A program made the translations under genes and the position numbers. The notes under the pieces were generated by a model. That model made no database searches and was not told the DNA's origin. It saw only the letters and a list, made by a program, of their open reading frames with translations. Shown one piece after another: positions 1 through 6,205 of a stretch of DNA of 14,064 nucleotides (within the stretch, counting starts at the first letter, position 1; every line of letters starts with the position of its first letter). The DNA lies in the NCBI GenBank assembly GCA_031289935.1, contig JAITON010000093.1, positions 1 through 14,064 of the forward strand, in the 5' to 3' direction. The stretch is from Treponema sp. (GTDB taxonomy: Bacteria > Spirochaetota > Spirochaetia > Treponematales > Breznakiellaceae).

Positions 1-1
1 A

Positions 2-65
2 GTTTGCGCACAGCGCAAACTCCAAGCAATCCGCCGCAGGCGGATTGCAGCGGTCTACTGACCGC
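2..65. repeat. Three consecutive small perfect hairpins
   Basis: Three short inverted repeats follow one another with little between them. The first (2-20) is GTTTGCGC / GCGCAAAC with a 3-base loop. The second (26-48) is GCAATCCGCC / GGCGGATTGC around a 3-base loop GCA. The third (50-65) is GCGGTC / GACCGC around a 4-base loop. None is followed by a T-run, so they are not terminators by themselves. They lead directly into the terminator hairpin at 68-111. They could be REP-like palindromes or part of a structured 3' UTR of the upstream gene. The pairings are seen directly; the role is unknown. Confidence 0.6.
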
Positions 66-67
66 AG

Positions 68-111
68 GCCGCCTCCAGGCATAGCTTGCTATGCAGGGGG
101 GCGGCTTTTTT
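68..111 (+). terminator. Rho-independent terminator of a gene upstream of the window
   Basis: The outer stem is GCCGCC (68-73) with GGCGGC (100-105), extended inward by TCC (74-76) with GGG (97-99). The inner stem is GCATAGC (79-85) with GCTATGC (88-94) around a TT loop. A run of six T follows at 106-111. This is a textbook intrinsic terminator on the plus strand, so it should end a transcript from a gene lying before position 1. Confidence 0.85.
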
Positions 112-144
112 ATACGGGGTCAGGTACATAAAACGCGGAAAGTG

Positions 145-153
145 TGCTATACT
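145..153 (+). promoter_or_regulatory. Extended -10 promoter for the aspartic protease-like gene
   Basis: TGC followed by TATACT (148-153) forms an extended -10 element, with 5 of 6 matches in the hexamer. The region 17 bases upstream (TACATA at 125-130) is a poor -35, which the TGn motif may compensate. A start point near 160 would leave a leader of only about 12 bases, just enough for the AAGGAG ribosome binding site at 160-165. The promoter lies directly behind the upstream terminator, which supports it as a new transcription unit. Confidence 0.5.
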
Positions 154-171
154 GAGGACAAGGAGTTTACG

Positions 172-585
172 ATGAGTTGTTTCAGAGAAGAAATCACCCT
201 GGAGAATCCCACTGACGCGACAAACGCAGTCAACGGGATTATCAAGGAGACGGAAGTGCGCCACGTTACGGTGAACGCATTGGTTGATACCGGCGCCTGG
301 ACGCTGGTTATCAACGAGGAAACCCGCGCAAAGCTGGGCCTGCGCGTTCTGTACACGAGCCAGTCAGAAGTTGCCGATGGCGTCCTGGCAACCGGTTCCG
401 TCACCGAGCCGGTCAACATTTACTGGCAAGACCGCTATACCGGCTGCAACGCCTTCGTGCTCCCCCATGAAACGGAGGTGCTTTTCGGCGCGCTCCCCCT
501 GGAGGGCATGGACCTGATGGTGGACCCCAAAGGGGAGCGAATAATCGGCGCCCACGGCGACCAGCCCCTGCGGATAGTAAAGTAG
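172..585 (+). CDS. Clan AA (retropepsin-like) aspartic protease family protein
   Basis: This 137-residue protein carries the signature of small bacterial and archaeal retropepsin-like proteins. A hydrophobic strand leads to the catalytic motif DTGA (Asp39), and a C-terminal strand VLFGALPLEGMDLMVDP supplies the hydrophobic-hydrophobic-Gly element and the terminal VDP. It resembles the AF_0612-type clan AA family (recalled, not searched). Such proteins would act as homodimers, since one copy has only one DTG motif. No signal peptide or membrane segment is visible, so it is probably cytoplasmic; its substrate is unknown. I chose ATG 172 because AAGGAG (160-165) sits six bases before it. The reading frame stays open upstream to 91, but that part overlaps the terminator and promoter. 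Genes of this kind are often found beside small toxin-antitoxin or mobile genes, but none is visible here. Confidence 0.75.
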   Translation: MSCFREEITLENPTDATNAVNGIIKETEVRHVTVNALVDTGAWTLVINEETRAKLGLRVLYTSQSEVADGVLATGSVTEPVNIYWQDRYTGCNAFVLPHETEVLFGALPLEGMDLMVDPKGERIIGAHGDQPLRIVK

Positions 586-596
586 TTCTAATTAGG

Positions 597-630
597 CGGC
601 ATGGATGCCGGGTTGCGTGAGCGGCCCGGC
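597..630. repeat. Two mutually exclusive hairpins between the protease-like gene and alaS
   Basis: CGGCAT (597-602) can pair with ATGCCG (605-610). Alternatively GCCGGG (607-612) can pair with CCCGGC (625-630). The two pairings share bases 607-610, so only one can form at a time. No T-run follows either stem. In a transcript reading through from the protease-like gene they could weaken or pause transcription. They lie before the predicted alaS start point, so they would not be in a transcript from the alaS promoter. Confidence 0.4.
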
Positions 631-641
631 TGCGCTATACT
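613..641 (+). promoter_or_regulatory. Probable alaS promoter directly abutting the start codon
   Basis: TTGCGT (613-618) and TATACT (636-641) are separated by 17 bases. The -10 matches 5 of 6 and the -35 matches 3 of 6. A start point 7 or 8 bases after the -10 falls at about 648-649, which is the ATG of alaS. The octamer GCTATACT is also found in the promoter of the preceding gene. No ribosome binding site is visible before the start codon, which fits a leaderless transcript. Confidence 0.45.
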
Positions 642-647
642 ATGCCC

Positions 648-2504
648 ATGACAGCTGACGAACTGCGTTCGAAATACATCGAATTCTTCAAATCCAAAGG
701 CCATGTGCAGATTCAGGGTAAGTCCCTCCTGCCGGACAACGATCCCACGGTGCTTTTTACCACTGCGGGTATGCATCCCCTGGTGCCCTACCTCCTGGGG
801 GAGGAGCATCCTGCGGGGAAGCGCCTTACGGACTACCAGAAGTGCATACGCACCGTGGACATAGATAACGTGGGCGACCCGAGCCACCTCACTCTTTTTG
901 AGATGCTGGGGAACTGGTCTCTGGGGGATTATTTCAAGGACGGGGCTATCAGAATGAGCTTTGAATTCCTCACTGCGCCTCAATGGCTGGGGATTCCTCT
1001 GGAAAAGCTGGGGGTTACGGTCTTTGCCGGGGATGCGGTATCGCAAAGCGATACGAGAGCGCGAAGCGATACGAGAGCGCAAAGCGATACGGCCATTCCC
1101 AGGGACGAGGAAAGCGCCTCAGTCTGGAAGGCCCTGGGGATACCGGAGAACCATATCGCGTATCTGCCCTGGGAAGACAACTGGTGGGGGCCTGCGGGAA
1201 GCACCGGTCCCTGCGGCCCGGACTCGGAAATGTTCTACTATGTGGGCGAAAAGCCCTGCGGCCCGGACTGTAAGCCCGGCTGCGCCTGCGGCGGCTGGCT
1301 GGAAATCTGGAACGATGTGTTCATGGAGTACAACAAGACCGGCGGCGGCGCCTACGAGCCCCTGGCCCGGAAGTGCGTGGACACTGGTATGGGCATTGAG
1401 CGGACTGTAACCATCTTGAACGGCAAAAAATCGGTCTACGATACGGAGATCTTCGCCCGGATCCGGGCTGCGGTGGAGGGGGCAGCGGGTTATGTTTACG
1501 GGACGGAGAGCGAAAAGGACCGTTCCCTGCGGATTATCTGCGACCATGTGCGGTCTGCGGTCTTCATTCTGGGGGATCCCAAGGCGGTGAGCCCTTCCAA
1601 TGTGGGCGCGGGCTATGTCCTGCGGCGGCTCATCCGGCGGGCGGTGCGGCACGGCTACAAGCTGGGTATGGAAGGGGCCTGGCTCACCGGGGTGGCTCAG
1701 GTTGTGGTGGAGGATTTCCAGGGGCCCTACCCGGAACTAGCGGAAAATCGAGCCTACATAATGGACGAACTGGATAAGGAAGGGGCCAAGTTCACCGATA
1801 CGCTTCAAAAGGGGGAAAAAGAATTCGAGAAGCTTCTGCCGAACCTCCTCAGAGACCCTCGAAAGCTGATGTCGGGGCGCTTGGCTTTCAGGCTCTACGA
1901 TACCTACGGCTTCCCCGTGGAGCTTACCGAGGAGCTGGCCGCCGAGCATGGCATGACGGTGAACAAGAGCGAGTTTGACGAGGCCTTTAAGAAGCACCAG
2001 GAGCTTTCCCGAACGGGTAGCGGCCAGGTCTTTAAGGGAGGTCTGGCGGACCACGGTGAGATCACCACCAAGTACCATACGGCCACCCACCTTTTGCAGG
2101 CGGCCCTGCGGCAGGTTCTGGGGGATCATGTGGCCCAGAAGGGCTCCAATATCACGGCGGAACGGATGCGCTTCGACTTTTCCCACGGCGCGCCCATGAC
2201 CGCCGGAGAAATCGCCGGAGTGGAAGCCTTAGTGAATGGGGCCATCCGGCAGGACTTGCCCGTGGGCGTGGCGGTGATGAGCCTGGACGAGGCTAGGGCC
2301 GCCGGGGCCACGGCCTTGTTCGGGGAAAAATACGAGGCTCAGGTCAAGGTCTACACCATCGGCCAATCTGCGGCGGAATTTTTCTCCAAGGAGGTCTGCG
2401 GCGGGCCCCATGTGGAGCATACGGGCGTTCTGGGGACCTTCAAAATTCAGAAGGAGCAGTCTTCCTCCGCCGGAGTGCGGCGAATTCGGGCCGTTTTGGA
2501 ATAA
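648..2504 (+). CDS. alaS: Alanyl-tRNA synthetase, short form lacking the C-Ala domain
   Basis: This enzyme charges tRNA-Ala with alanine in the cytoplasm. The protein has 618 residues against roughly 875 in E. coli. The class II catalytic core opens with FFKSKGHVQIQGKSLLP, followed by LFTTAGMHPLVPYL and GDPSHLTLFEMLGNWSLGDYF. A Cys-rich insert CGPDCKPGCACGG (about residues 204-216) precedes LEIWNDVFMEYN. The editing domain is present: the HTATH motif supplies His477 and His481, and Cys584 with His588 (CGGPH) completes the metal site. The protein ends right after this domain at RIRAVLE, so the C-terminal C-Ala domain is absent. As I recall, spirochaete AlaRS proteins share this short form. Residues 134-148 are an 18-bp tandem repeat reading SDTRAR, SDTRAQ, SDT, which normal AlaRS lacks. 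ATG 642 is an alternative start, but it sits right against the probable -10 element. Confidence 0.96.
   Translation: MTADELRSKYIEFFKSKGHVQIQGKSLLPDNDPTVLFTTAGMHPLVPYLLGEEHPAGKRLTDYQKCIRTVDIDNVGDPSHLTLFEMLGNWSLGDYFKDGAIRMSFEFLTAPQWLGIPLEKLGVTVFAGDAVSQSDTRARSDTRAQSDTAIPRDEESASVWKALGIPENHIAYLPWEDNWWGPAGSTGPCGPDSEMFYYVGEKPCGPDCKPGCACGGWLEIWNDVFMEYNKTGGGAYEPLARKCVDTGMGIERTVTILNGKKSVYDTEIFARIRAAVEGAAGYVYGTESEKDRSLRIICDHVRSAVFILGDPKAVSPSNVGAGYVLRRLIRRAVRHGYKLGMEGAWLTGVAQVVVEDFQGPYPELAENRAYIMDELDKEGAKFTDTLQKGEKEFEKLLPNLLRDPRKLMSGRLAFRLYDTYGFPVELTEELAAEHGMTVNKSEFDEAFKKHQELSRTGSGQVFKGGLADHGEITTKYHTATHLLQAALRQVLGDHVAQKGSNITAERMRFDFSHGAPMTAGEIAGVEALVNGAIRQDLPVGVAVMSLDEARAAGATALFGEKYEAQVKVYTIGQSAAEFFSKEVCGGPHVEHTGVLGTFKIQKEQSSSAGVRRIRAVLE
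1038..1092 (+). repeat. In-frame 18-bp tandem repeat with a palindrome, inside alaS
   Basis: The unit AAGCGATACGAGAGCGCG (1046-1063) is repeated almost exactly at 1064-1081 and partly at 1082-1091. At the left edge GTATCGC (1038-1044) forms a perfect 7-bp stem with GCGATAC (1048-1054) around an AAA loop. The repeat keeps the reading frame and adds about 15 hydrophilic residues rich in Ser, Asp, Thr and Arg. It lies in the loop between the GD of VFAGD and the conserved DEES segment, a place that should tolerate inserts. Confidence 0.85.
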
Positions 2505-2532
2505 AGGTGTAGCCTAACGGCCCTTGTGTTGT

Positions 2533-2538
2533 TATGAT
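2533..2538 (+). promoter_or_regulatory. Possible -10 element for the SurA-like gene
   Basis: TATGAT matches the -10 consensus at 5 of 6 positions and lies 33 bases before the start codon in the 67-bp gap after alaS. The expected -35 position (2510-2515, TAGCCT) is poor. The gene may also be reached by read-through from alaS, as I see no terminator in the gap. Confidence 0.25.
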
Positions 2539-2571
2539 AGGTGTATAGATTTTACTTAGGATAGGGAAATT

Positions 2572-3711
2572 ATGAAACGATTTGTGAGTATTGTGCTATT
2601 TAGCGTTCTTTTTGCCGGTATGGTTTCCGCCCAGTCCCAGGCTCAGACCGATGTGTTGACTGTGGCCACGATTACCCTGACCAGTACCGAGGCTATTACG
2701 GGCAGGGAACTGCGGCAGGCTATTGACCGGACGGTCCGGCTCCAGATCATCTCCAGCTACGGTACCTACGGGCCGGCCCTGGCGGTGCAGAACACCTCCC
2801 AGCTTGATACTGCGGTGGCTGAATATGTCAAGAATCTTACCCGCGAAAACAAGCTCCAGGTTCTGGATTCGCTGATCAACGAAAAACTCTTCTTCCAGGC
2901 TGCGGTGCGGGAGAGGATCACCGTCACCCAGGCGGATGTGGACAACGAACTGACCACGCTGCGAAGCCAACTGGCCGCCAGCCTGAACACGCCCCTGACC
3001 AACGATACGGACCTGGAGCGGGTGATCCGGAGTATCTACGGTTATAGCCTGACCGAATACAAGGACTATATCCGGCGGCAGGTTATGATTAATCGCTATG
3101 TCCAGAAGGTCAAAGGTGATAAACTCCAGGTAGCGACCCCCACGGAAGCGGAGGTTCAGCGGTATTACAGCATCAACAAGACCCAGTTTATTCAGCCCGA
3201 TATGATCTTCTGCTACCTGATAGAGGTCCCCTTTGGAACCGATAAGGCCAAGGCCAAGACCCAGGCGGAAACCCTGGTCCGGGATATCGGCGGCAACGGT
3301 GATAAATTCAACACCAAGGTGGTGGAGGGCCAGGCCTCGGGGGCCTATAACGCGGGCCCTCTGGGAAACATTGCCATGACCGCCGAAAATGAAACTATTA
3401 TCAGCAACCGTTACGGCAGCGCCCTCTTCGATACCATGTTCGGTCTTGCCAAGGGTGCGGTGTCCAGTATAGTGGAAGGAACCCAGGCCTACTATATCGT
3501 CAGGGTTACTGAAAAGACCGATATGAAAATCCTGGGACTTACGGATGTCAATCCGAATAATACCAGCCAGACGATACGGGATTTTATCCGGGCTGTTCTG
3601 TTCCAGGAACGTCAGGCGGCGGCCAATCAGACGGCTCTGAACGAGCTTTTGGCGGAACTGCGGACTGATAGGACCTTCAAGATACTAGACCAGAATCTCA
3701 CCTGGCTCTGA
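2572..3711 (+). CDS. Exported SurA-like (parvulin-type) chaperone, Tpn39b-like
   Basis: This 379-residue protein starts with a typical signal peptide: positive MKRF, a hydrophobic stretch IVLFSVLFAGMV, then SAQ, with likely cleavage after SA. No lipobox cysteine is seen, so it should be a soluble periplasmic protein. The middle (about residues 85-150) has the helical SurA N-terminal pattern: QVLDSLINEKLFFQAAVRERITVTQADVD, then a second helix region leading to RRQVMINRYV. The C-terminal part (about 195-335) resembles a degenerate parvulin domain, with FIQPDMIFCYLIEVPFG, a PLGNI segment, and a strand-like YYIVRVTEK. The expected role is to hold or fold outer membrane proteins; peptidyl-prolyl isomerase activity is uncertain. 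I recall a similar protein (Tpn39b) beside alaS in T. pallidum. An AGGGA-type ribosome binding site precedes the ATG. nusB starts six bases after its stop. Confidence 0.8.
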   Translation: MKRFVSIVLFSVLFAGMVSAQSQAQTDVLTVATITLTSTEAITGRELRQAIDRTVRLQIISSYGTYGPALAVQNTSQLDTAVAEYVKNLTRENKLQVLDSLINEKLFFQAAVRERITVTQADVDNELTTLRSQLAASLNTPLTNDTDLERVIRSIYGYSLTEYKDYIRRQVMINRYVQKVKGDKLQVATPTEAEVQRYYSINKTQFIQPDMIFCYLIEVPFGTDKAKAKTQAETLVRDIGGNGDKFNTKVVEGQASGAYNAGPLGNIAMTAENETIISNRYGSALFDTMFGLAKGAVSSIVEGTQAYYIVRVTEKTDMKILGLTDVNPNNTSQTIRDFIRAVLFQERQAAANQTALNELLAELRTDRTFKILDQNLTWL

Positions 3712-3717
3712 TAGGCC

Positions 3718-4149
3718 ATGGCATCCCGGAGAAAAGGCCGAATCCTCGCTTTCCAGGCGCTCTATTCCTGGGAGGCTTCGGGAGGTGGGACCGTGCTAAT
3801 CCCCGAAGAGCTTCTGAACTTCTCCTGGCTTGAGCCTGAGCAACGGGAGTGCCTGGACGAGGGCATCGTAGTTTTCTCCCGGCTCCTCATCACCGGGACC
3901 ATCGAGAATATCGCCGCTGTGGATGGTATGATCCGCTCCCATCTCGAGAACTGGGACTTTTCCCGGCTTAACCGGGTCGATCTGGCCCTGCTCCGCATGA
4001 GCGCCTATACTATGATGTACCAGTCTGATGTGGCGCCCTCCATTGTGATTGATGAAGCCATCTGTATATCCAAGGAATTCGGCACCGAAGAGTCTTTCCG
4101 GTTTATCAATGGCGTGTTGGATAGTATCAGAAAGACGGTCCAGGGATAG
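3718..4149 (+). CDS. nusB: Transcription antitermination factor NusB
   Basis: This 143-residue all-helical protein binds boxA RNA together with ribosomal protein S10 (NusE) and supports antitermination in rRNA operons. The family start is clear: RRKGRILAFQALYSWE. The conserved C-terminal half follows as RLNRVDLALLRMSAYTMMYQSDVAPSIVIDEAICISKEFGTEESFRFINGVLDSI. Length is usual for the family. ATG 3718 lies six bases after the stop of the SurA-like gene with only a weak ribosome binding site, so translation is probably coupled. The stop is followed four bases later by the start of the TPR gene. The three genes look like one operon. Confidence 0.95.
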   Translation: MASRRKGRILAFQALYSWEASGGGTVLIPEELLNFSWLEPEQRECLDEGIVVFSRLLITGTIENIAAVDGMIRSHLENWDFSRLNRVDLALLRMSAYTMMYQSDVAPSIVIDEAICISKEFGTEESFRFINGVLDSIRKTVQG

Positions 4150-4153
4150 CGCC

Positions 4154-5866
4154 ATGGTAGAGCCCCCTGCGAACTCGACCCGGAAAGCCGCCCCGTTGCT
4201 CCCGGTGGTATGTATCCTGGGGCTTTTCTGTGTCCTGGCGGTCGTCGGGGGCCTTATTTTCTTTAACTATGTTGCACGACCGGGGGCCGATGGGGCCATT
4301 GCCGGGGAAAGTTCCTTTGTCCGTATGATTCGGGAATATGACCAGACATTGAACTCCGCCGCCTTTAGTGGCAAACTTGAGCGGCTCCTCTCCCTCCTGG
4401 ACGATTTGGACGATACGGCCCTGGGGGTCGAGTCCCGGCTTATGGTGCTCAAACGCCGCCGGAACCTGGTCCTGGAGCGGGAGCCTGCGGTCAATAGCCT
4501 AGGGGCGGACCCTGTGGCTCTCCTGGCCCAGTATCGGGCCGCTGCGGAACGGGGGGCTGCTGCCTATCCCTACTCGGAATCCCTGGCCGCTATCGCCGCC
4601 GAGGCCCTCGTCCTCTCGGCAGTCCCTGTTCAGGCGGCATCCTACGCTTCAATAATCACCGAGCCGGAGCTGAGCCCCCTAGCCCTGTCGGTCCATATCC
4701 TGGCCGGGACCCTGGCAAGTCCGGAGGCGGCCCTGGCCATCCTTGGAAACCGGGACCTGCCCCTGGGCGAGACCCTTACGGGATTCCCTCAGGGGGAAGT
4801 GCTCATAGCTGATGGAGCCTTGCTCCGGCTTATCCAGGGCGAAACCCAGGGAGCCGCCGCCCTGCTTAGGCCCCTTATTTCCGGGGCGGAAGTCCGGAAC
4901 CCAGAAATTACCCGGTTAGCGGCGGATTTTTACTACGATTTTGGAGACCCCCTCTTGGCGGCGGAACTCTTTGCCCAGTTTAGCGATCCTGAAAGTCTTG
5001 CCCGGCAGGCCGATGCCTTGGCCCTGGCAGGCCGCCTTGATGCAGCACGGGGCCTCTGGACCATCCTGGCGGCCCCTGATGCCGATGGTCGCTATATTGA
5101 TGACCGGGATATACTCATCAGGAGCCTCTACAATCTGGCCGCCACCGAAACCGGTCCCGAGAAGGGGGTCCGGTATCTGGAACGGCTCCTGGCTTTGGAT
5201 GGCGGGAATGTTTACGGGATTATCCGCTATACTCGTCTCTTGGAAAGTTCCCGGGCTGCAGTCATCCTAGAGGGAGCGGTCCAGGATAGGTCTACGGTTC
5301 TCCTGGAACTAGAATTACTCCACCGCCGCCGCGATATCTGGCCGGTGAACCGGATCATCCCCGAGACTTGGCTCCTTCTCAACCGCTATCCTACCGTGAC
5401 GGAGCTCTACCAGTGGGCTGCCTGGTACTTTGACGTTCAGCGACAGTACGACGAGACAAGCCAACTGATTCGTTCCGCCCGGAACTTCGGTATGGACAGC
5501 GGCTCGACCGGGAGCCCATGGATTCCTCTGCACGAGTCTCTGGGGAACATTCGCCTGGGCAACCTGAACACGGCCGAGCGGCTCCTCAGGAGCATCCCTC
5601 CCGAAGTGGCTAGTTGGCAGGTTAACGCCAACCTGGCCTTGGTCCTGGAATCGAAGGGCGCTACCTCAATGGCCCTGGAATATTACCAGACTGCAGCCGC
5701 CCAGGTACACGCCAACTGGGATGCTGCCCGGGTACAAGTTTCTCTGGCCCGTTGCCTCCGCGCCCTAGGCCGTCCCCAAGATGCCCGAGAGGCCCTAGAA
5801 TACGCCCTCAACCTGGATCCGGACAATCCTACCATCCGGCTAGAGATTAATCGCCCCAGCTACTAA
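4154..5866 (+). CDS. Membrane-anchored protein with C-terminal TPR repeats
   Basis: This 570-residue protein has a short positively charged N-terminus, one membrane segment at about residues 15-38 (LLPVVCILGLFCVLAVVGGL and onward), and then a long Ala/Leu-rich helical region. Near the C-terminus at least two tetratricopeptide repeats are recognisable: VNANLALVLESKGATSMALEYYQTAA and LARCLRALGRPQDAREALEYALNLDPDNP. Less clear helix pairs fill the middle (for example LARQADALALAGRLDAARGL). The likely topology is a single N-terminal anchor with the TPR part in the periplasm; it probably works as a scaffold for other proteins. No catalytic motif was seen and I do not assign a function. ATG 4154 is chosen because AGGGA (4142-4146) lies seven bases before it and it follows the nusB stop by four bases. 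The frame is open further upstream, but that part overlaps nusB. Confidence 0.75.
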   Translation: MVEPPANSTRKAAPLLPVVCILGLFCVLAVVGGLIFFNYVARPGADGAIAGESSFVRMIREYDQTLNSAAFSGKLERLLSLLDDLDDTALGVESRLMVLKRRRNLVLEREPAVNSLGADPVALLAQYRAAAERGAAAYPYSESLAAIAAEALVLSAVPVQAASYASIITEPELSPLALSVHILAGTLASPEAALAILGNRDLPLGETLTGFPQGEVLIADGALLRLIQGETQGAAALLRPLISGAEVRNPEITRLAADFYYDFGDPLLAAELFAQFSDPESLARQADALALAGRLDAARGLWTILAAPDADGRYIDDRDILIRSLYNLAATETGPEKGVRYLERLLALDGGNVYGIIRYTRLLESSRAAVILEGAVQDRSTVLLELELLHRRRDIWPVNRIIPETWLLLNRYPTVTELYQWAAWYFDVQRQYDETSQLIRSARNFGMDSGSTGSPWIPLHESLGNIRLGNLNTAERLLRSIPPEVASWQVNANLALVLESKGATSMALEYYQTAAAQVHANWDAARVQVSLARCLRALGRPQDAREALEYALNLDPDNPTIRLEINRPSY

Positions 5867-5873
5867 CGAGAGA

Positions 5874-5905
5874 AAGAAAATTTAACCGCAAAGATTTCTG
5901 GCGGT
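5874..5905 (-). terminator. Possible intrinsic terminator of groES
   Basis: Read on the minus strand just after the groES stop, ACCGC (plus 5901-5905) pairs with GCGGT (plus 5885-5889) around an 11-base loop, which can form a further short AGA/TCT stem. A T-rich tail TAAATTTTCTTTCT follows. The stem is short, so this is a moderate candidate. It lies between the convergent TPR gene and groES. Confidence 0.4.
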
Positions 5906-5906
5906 G

Positions 5907-6179
5907 CTATTCGATCACCGCGACTAGGTCCGACATTTTCAGGATCAGGTGCTCCACACCGTCGAGCTTGATCTGGGTGCCGGCGTACTTATCGTACATG
6001 ACCTTTTGGCCTACCTTGACCGTGACCGGATCCTTTTCCGTGCCCGGTCCGACCTCGACAATCATGCCAGCCTGGGTTTTCTCCTGGGCAGTTTCGGGGA
6101 TAAAGAGACCCCCCGCAGTCTTGGCCTCATTCTTCTCGAGCCGTACCAGCACGCGATCAGCTAAAGGTTTTACCTTCAT
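5907..6179 (-). CDS. groES: Co-chaperonin GroES (Cpn10)
   Basis: This 90-residue protein is the lid subunit of the GroEL folding chamber. The family pattern is complete: VKPLADRVLVRLEKNEAKTAGGLFIPETAQEKTQAGMIVEVGPG, then VKVGQKVMYDKYAGTQIKLDGVEHLILKMSDLVAVIE. The segment around AKTAGGLFIPETAQEK is the mobile loop that docks on GroEL. A strong GGAGGA ribosome binding site (plus 6184-6189) precedes the ATG. groEL is not adjacent: the next gene downstream on this strand is not groEL and the neighbour is the convergent TPR gene. Separate groES and groEL loci are, as I recall, normal in treponemes. I see no CIRCE operator upstream, so heat control by HrcA is not supported here. Confidence 0.97.
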   Translation of the reverse strand: MKVKPLADRVLVRLEKNEAKTAGGLFIPETAQEKTQAGMIVEVGPGTEKDPVTVKVGQKVMYDKYAGTQIKLDGVEHLILKMSDLVAVIE

Positions 6180-6199
6180 AATAATTCCTCCAATATATG

Positions 6200-6205
6200 A
6201 TTATA
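6200..6205 (-). promoter_or_regulatory. groES -10 element
   Basis: On the minus strand the sequence TATAAT, a perfect -10, lies 20 bases before the groES start codon. The predicted start point leaves a short leader that contains the GGAGGA site. No good -35 is seen at 16-18 bases (GTATAT at a spacing of 17). A short inverted repeat CGCTC T GAGCG at plus 6236-6246 lies just upstream and could be an operator, but it is too short to weigh much. Confidence 0.5.

Noticed and set aside
1046..1092. The tandem repeat in alaS as a CRISPR array
   Set aside because: Units are contiguous 18-mers with no spacers, and they code in frame within a conserved protein.
961..1410. A 149-codon frame overlapping alaS, with REREAIRERKAI-type repeats
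   Set aside because: The repeats are only the alternative reading of the 18-bp tandem repeat in alaS. No ribosome binding site or family similarity.
4049..4153. An earlier start for the TPR protein at 4049
   Set aside because: It would overlap nusB by about 100 bases and add sequence with no hydrophobic or family character; ATG 4154 has AGGGA at the right distance.
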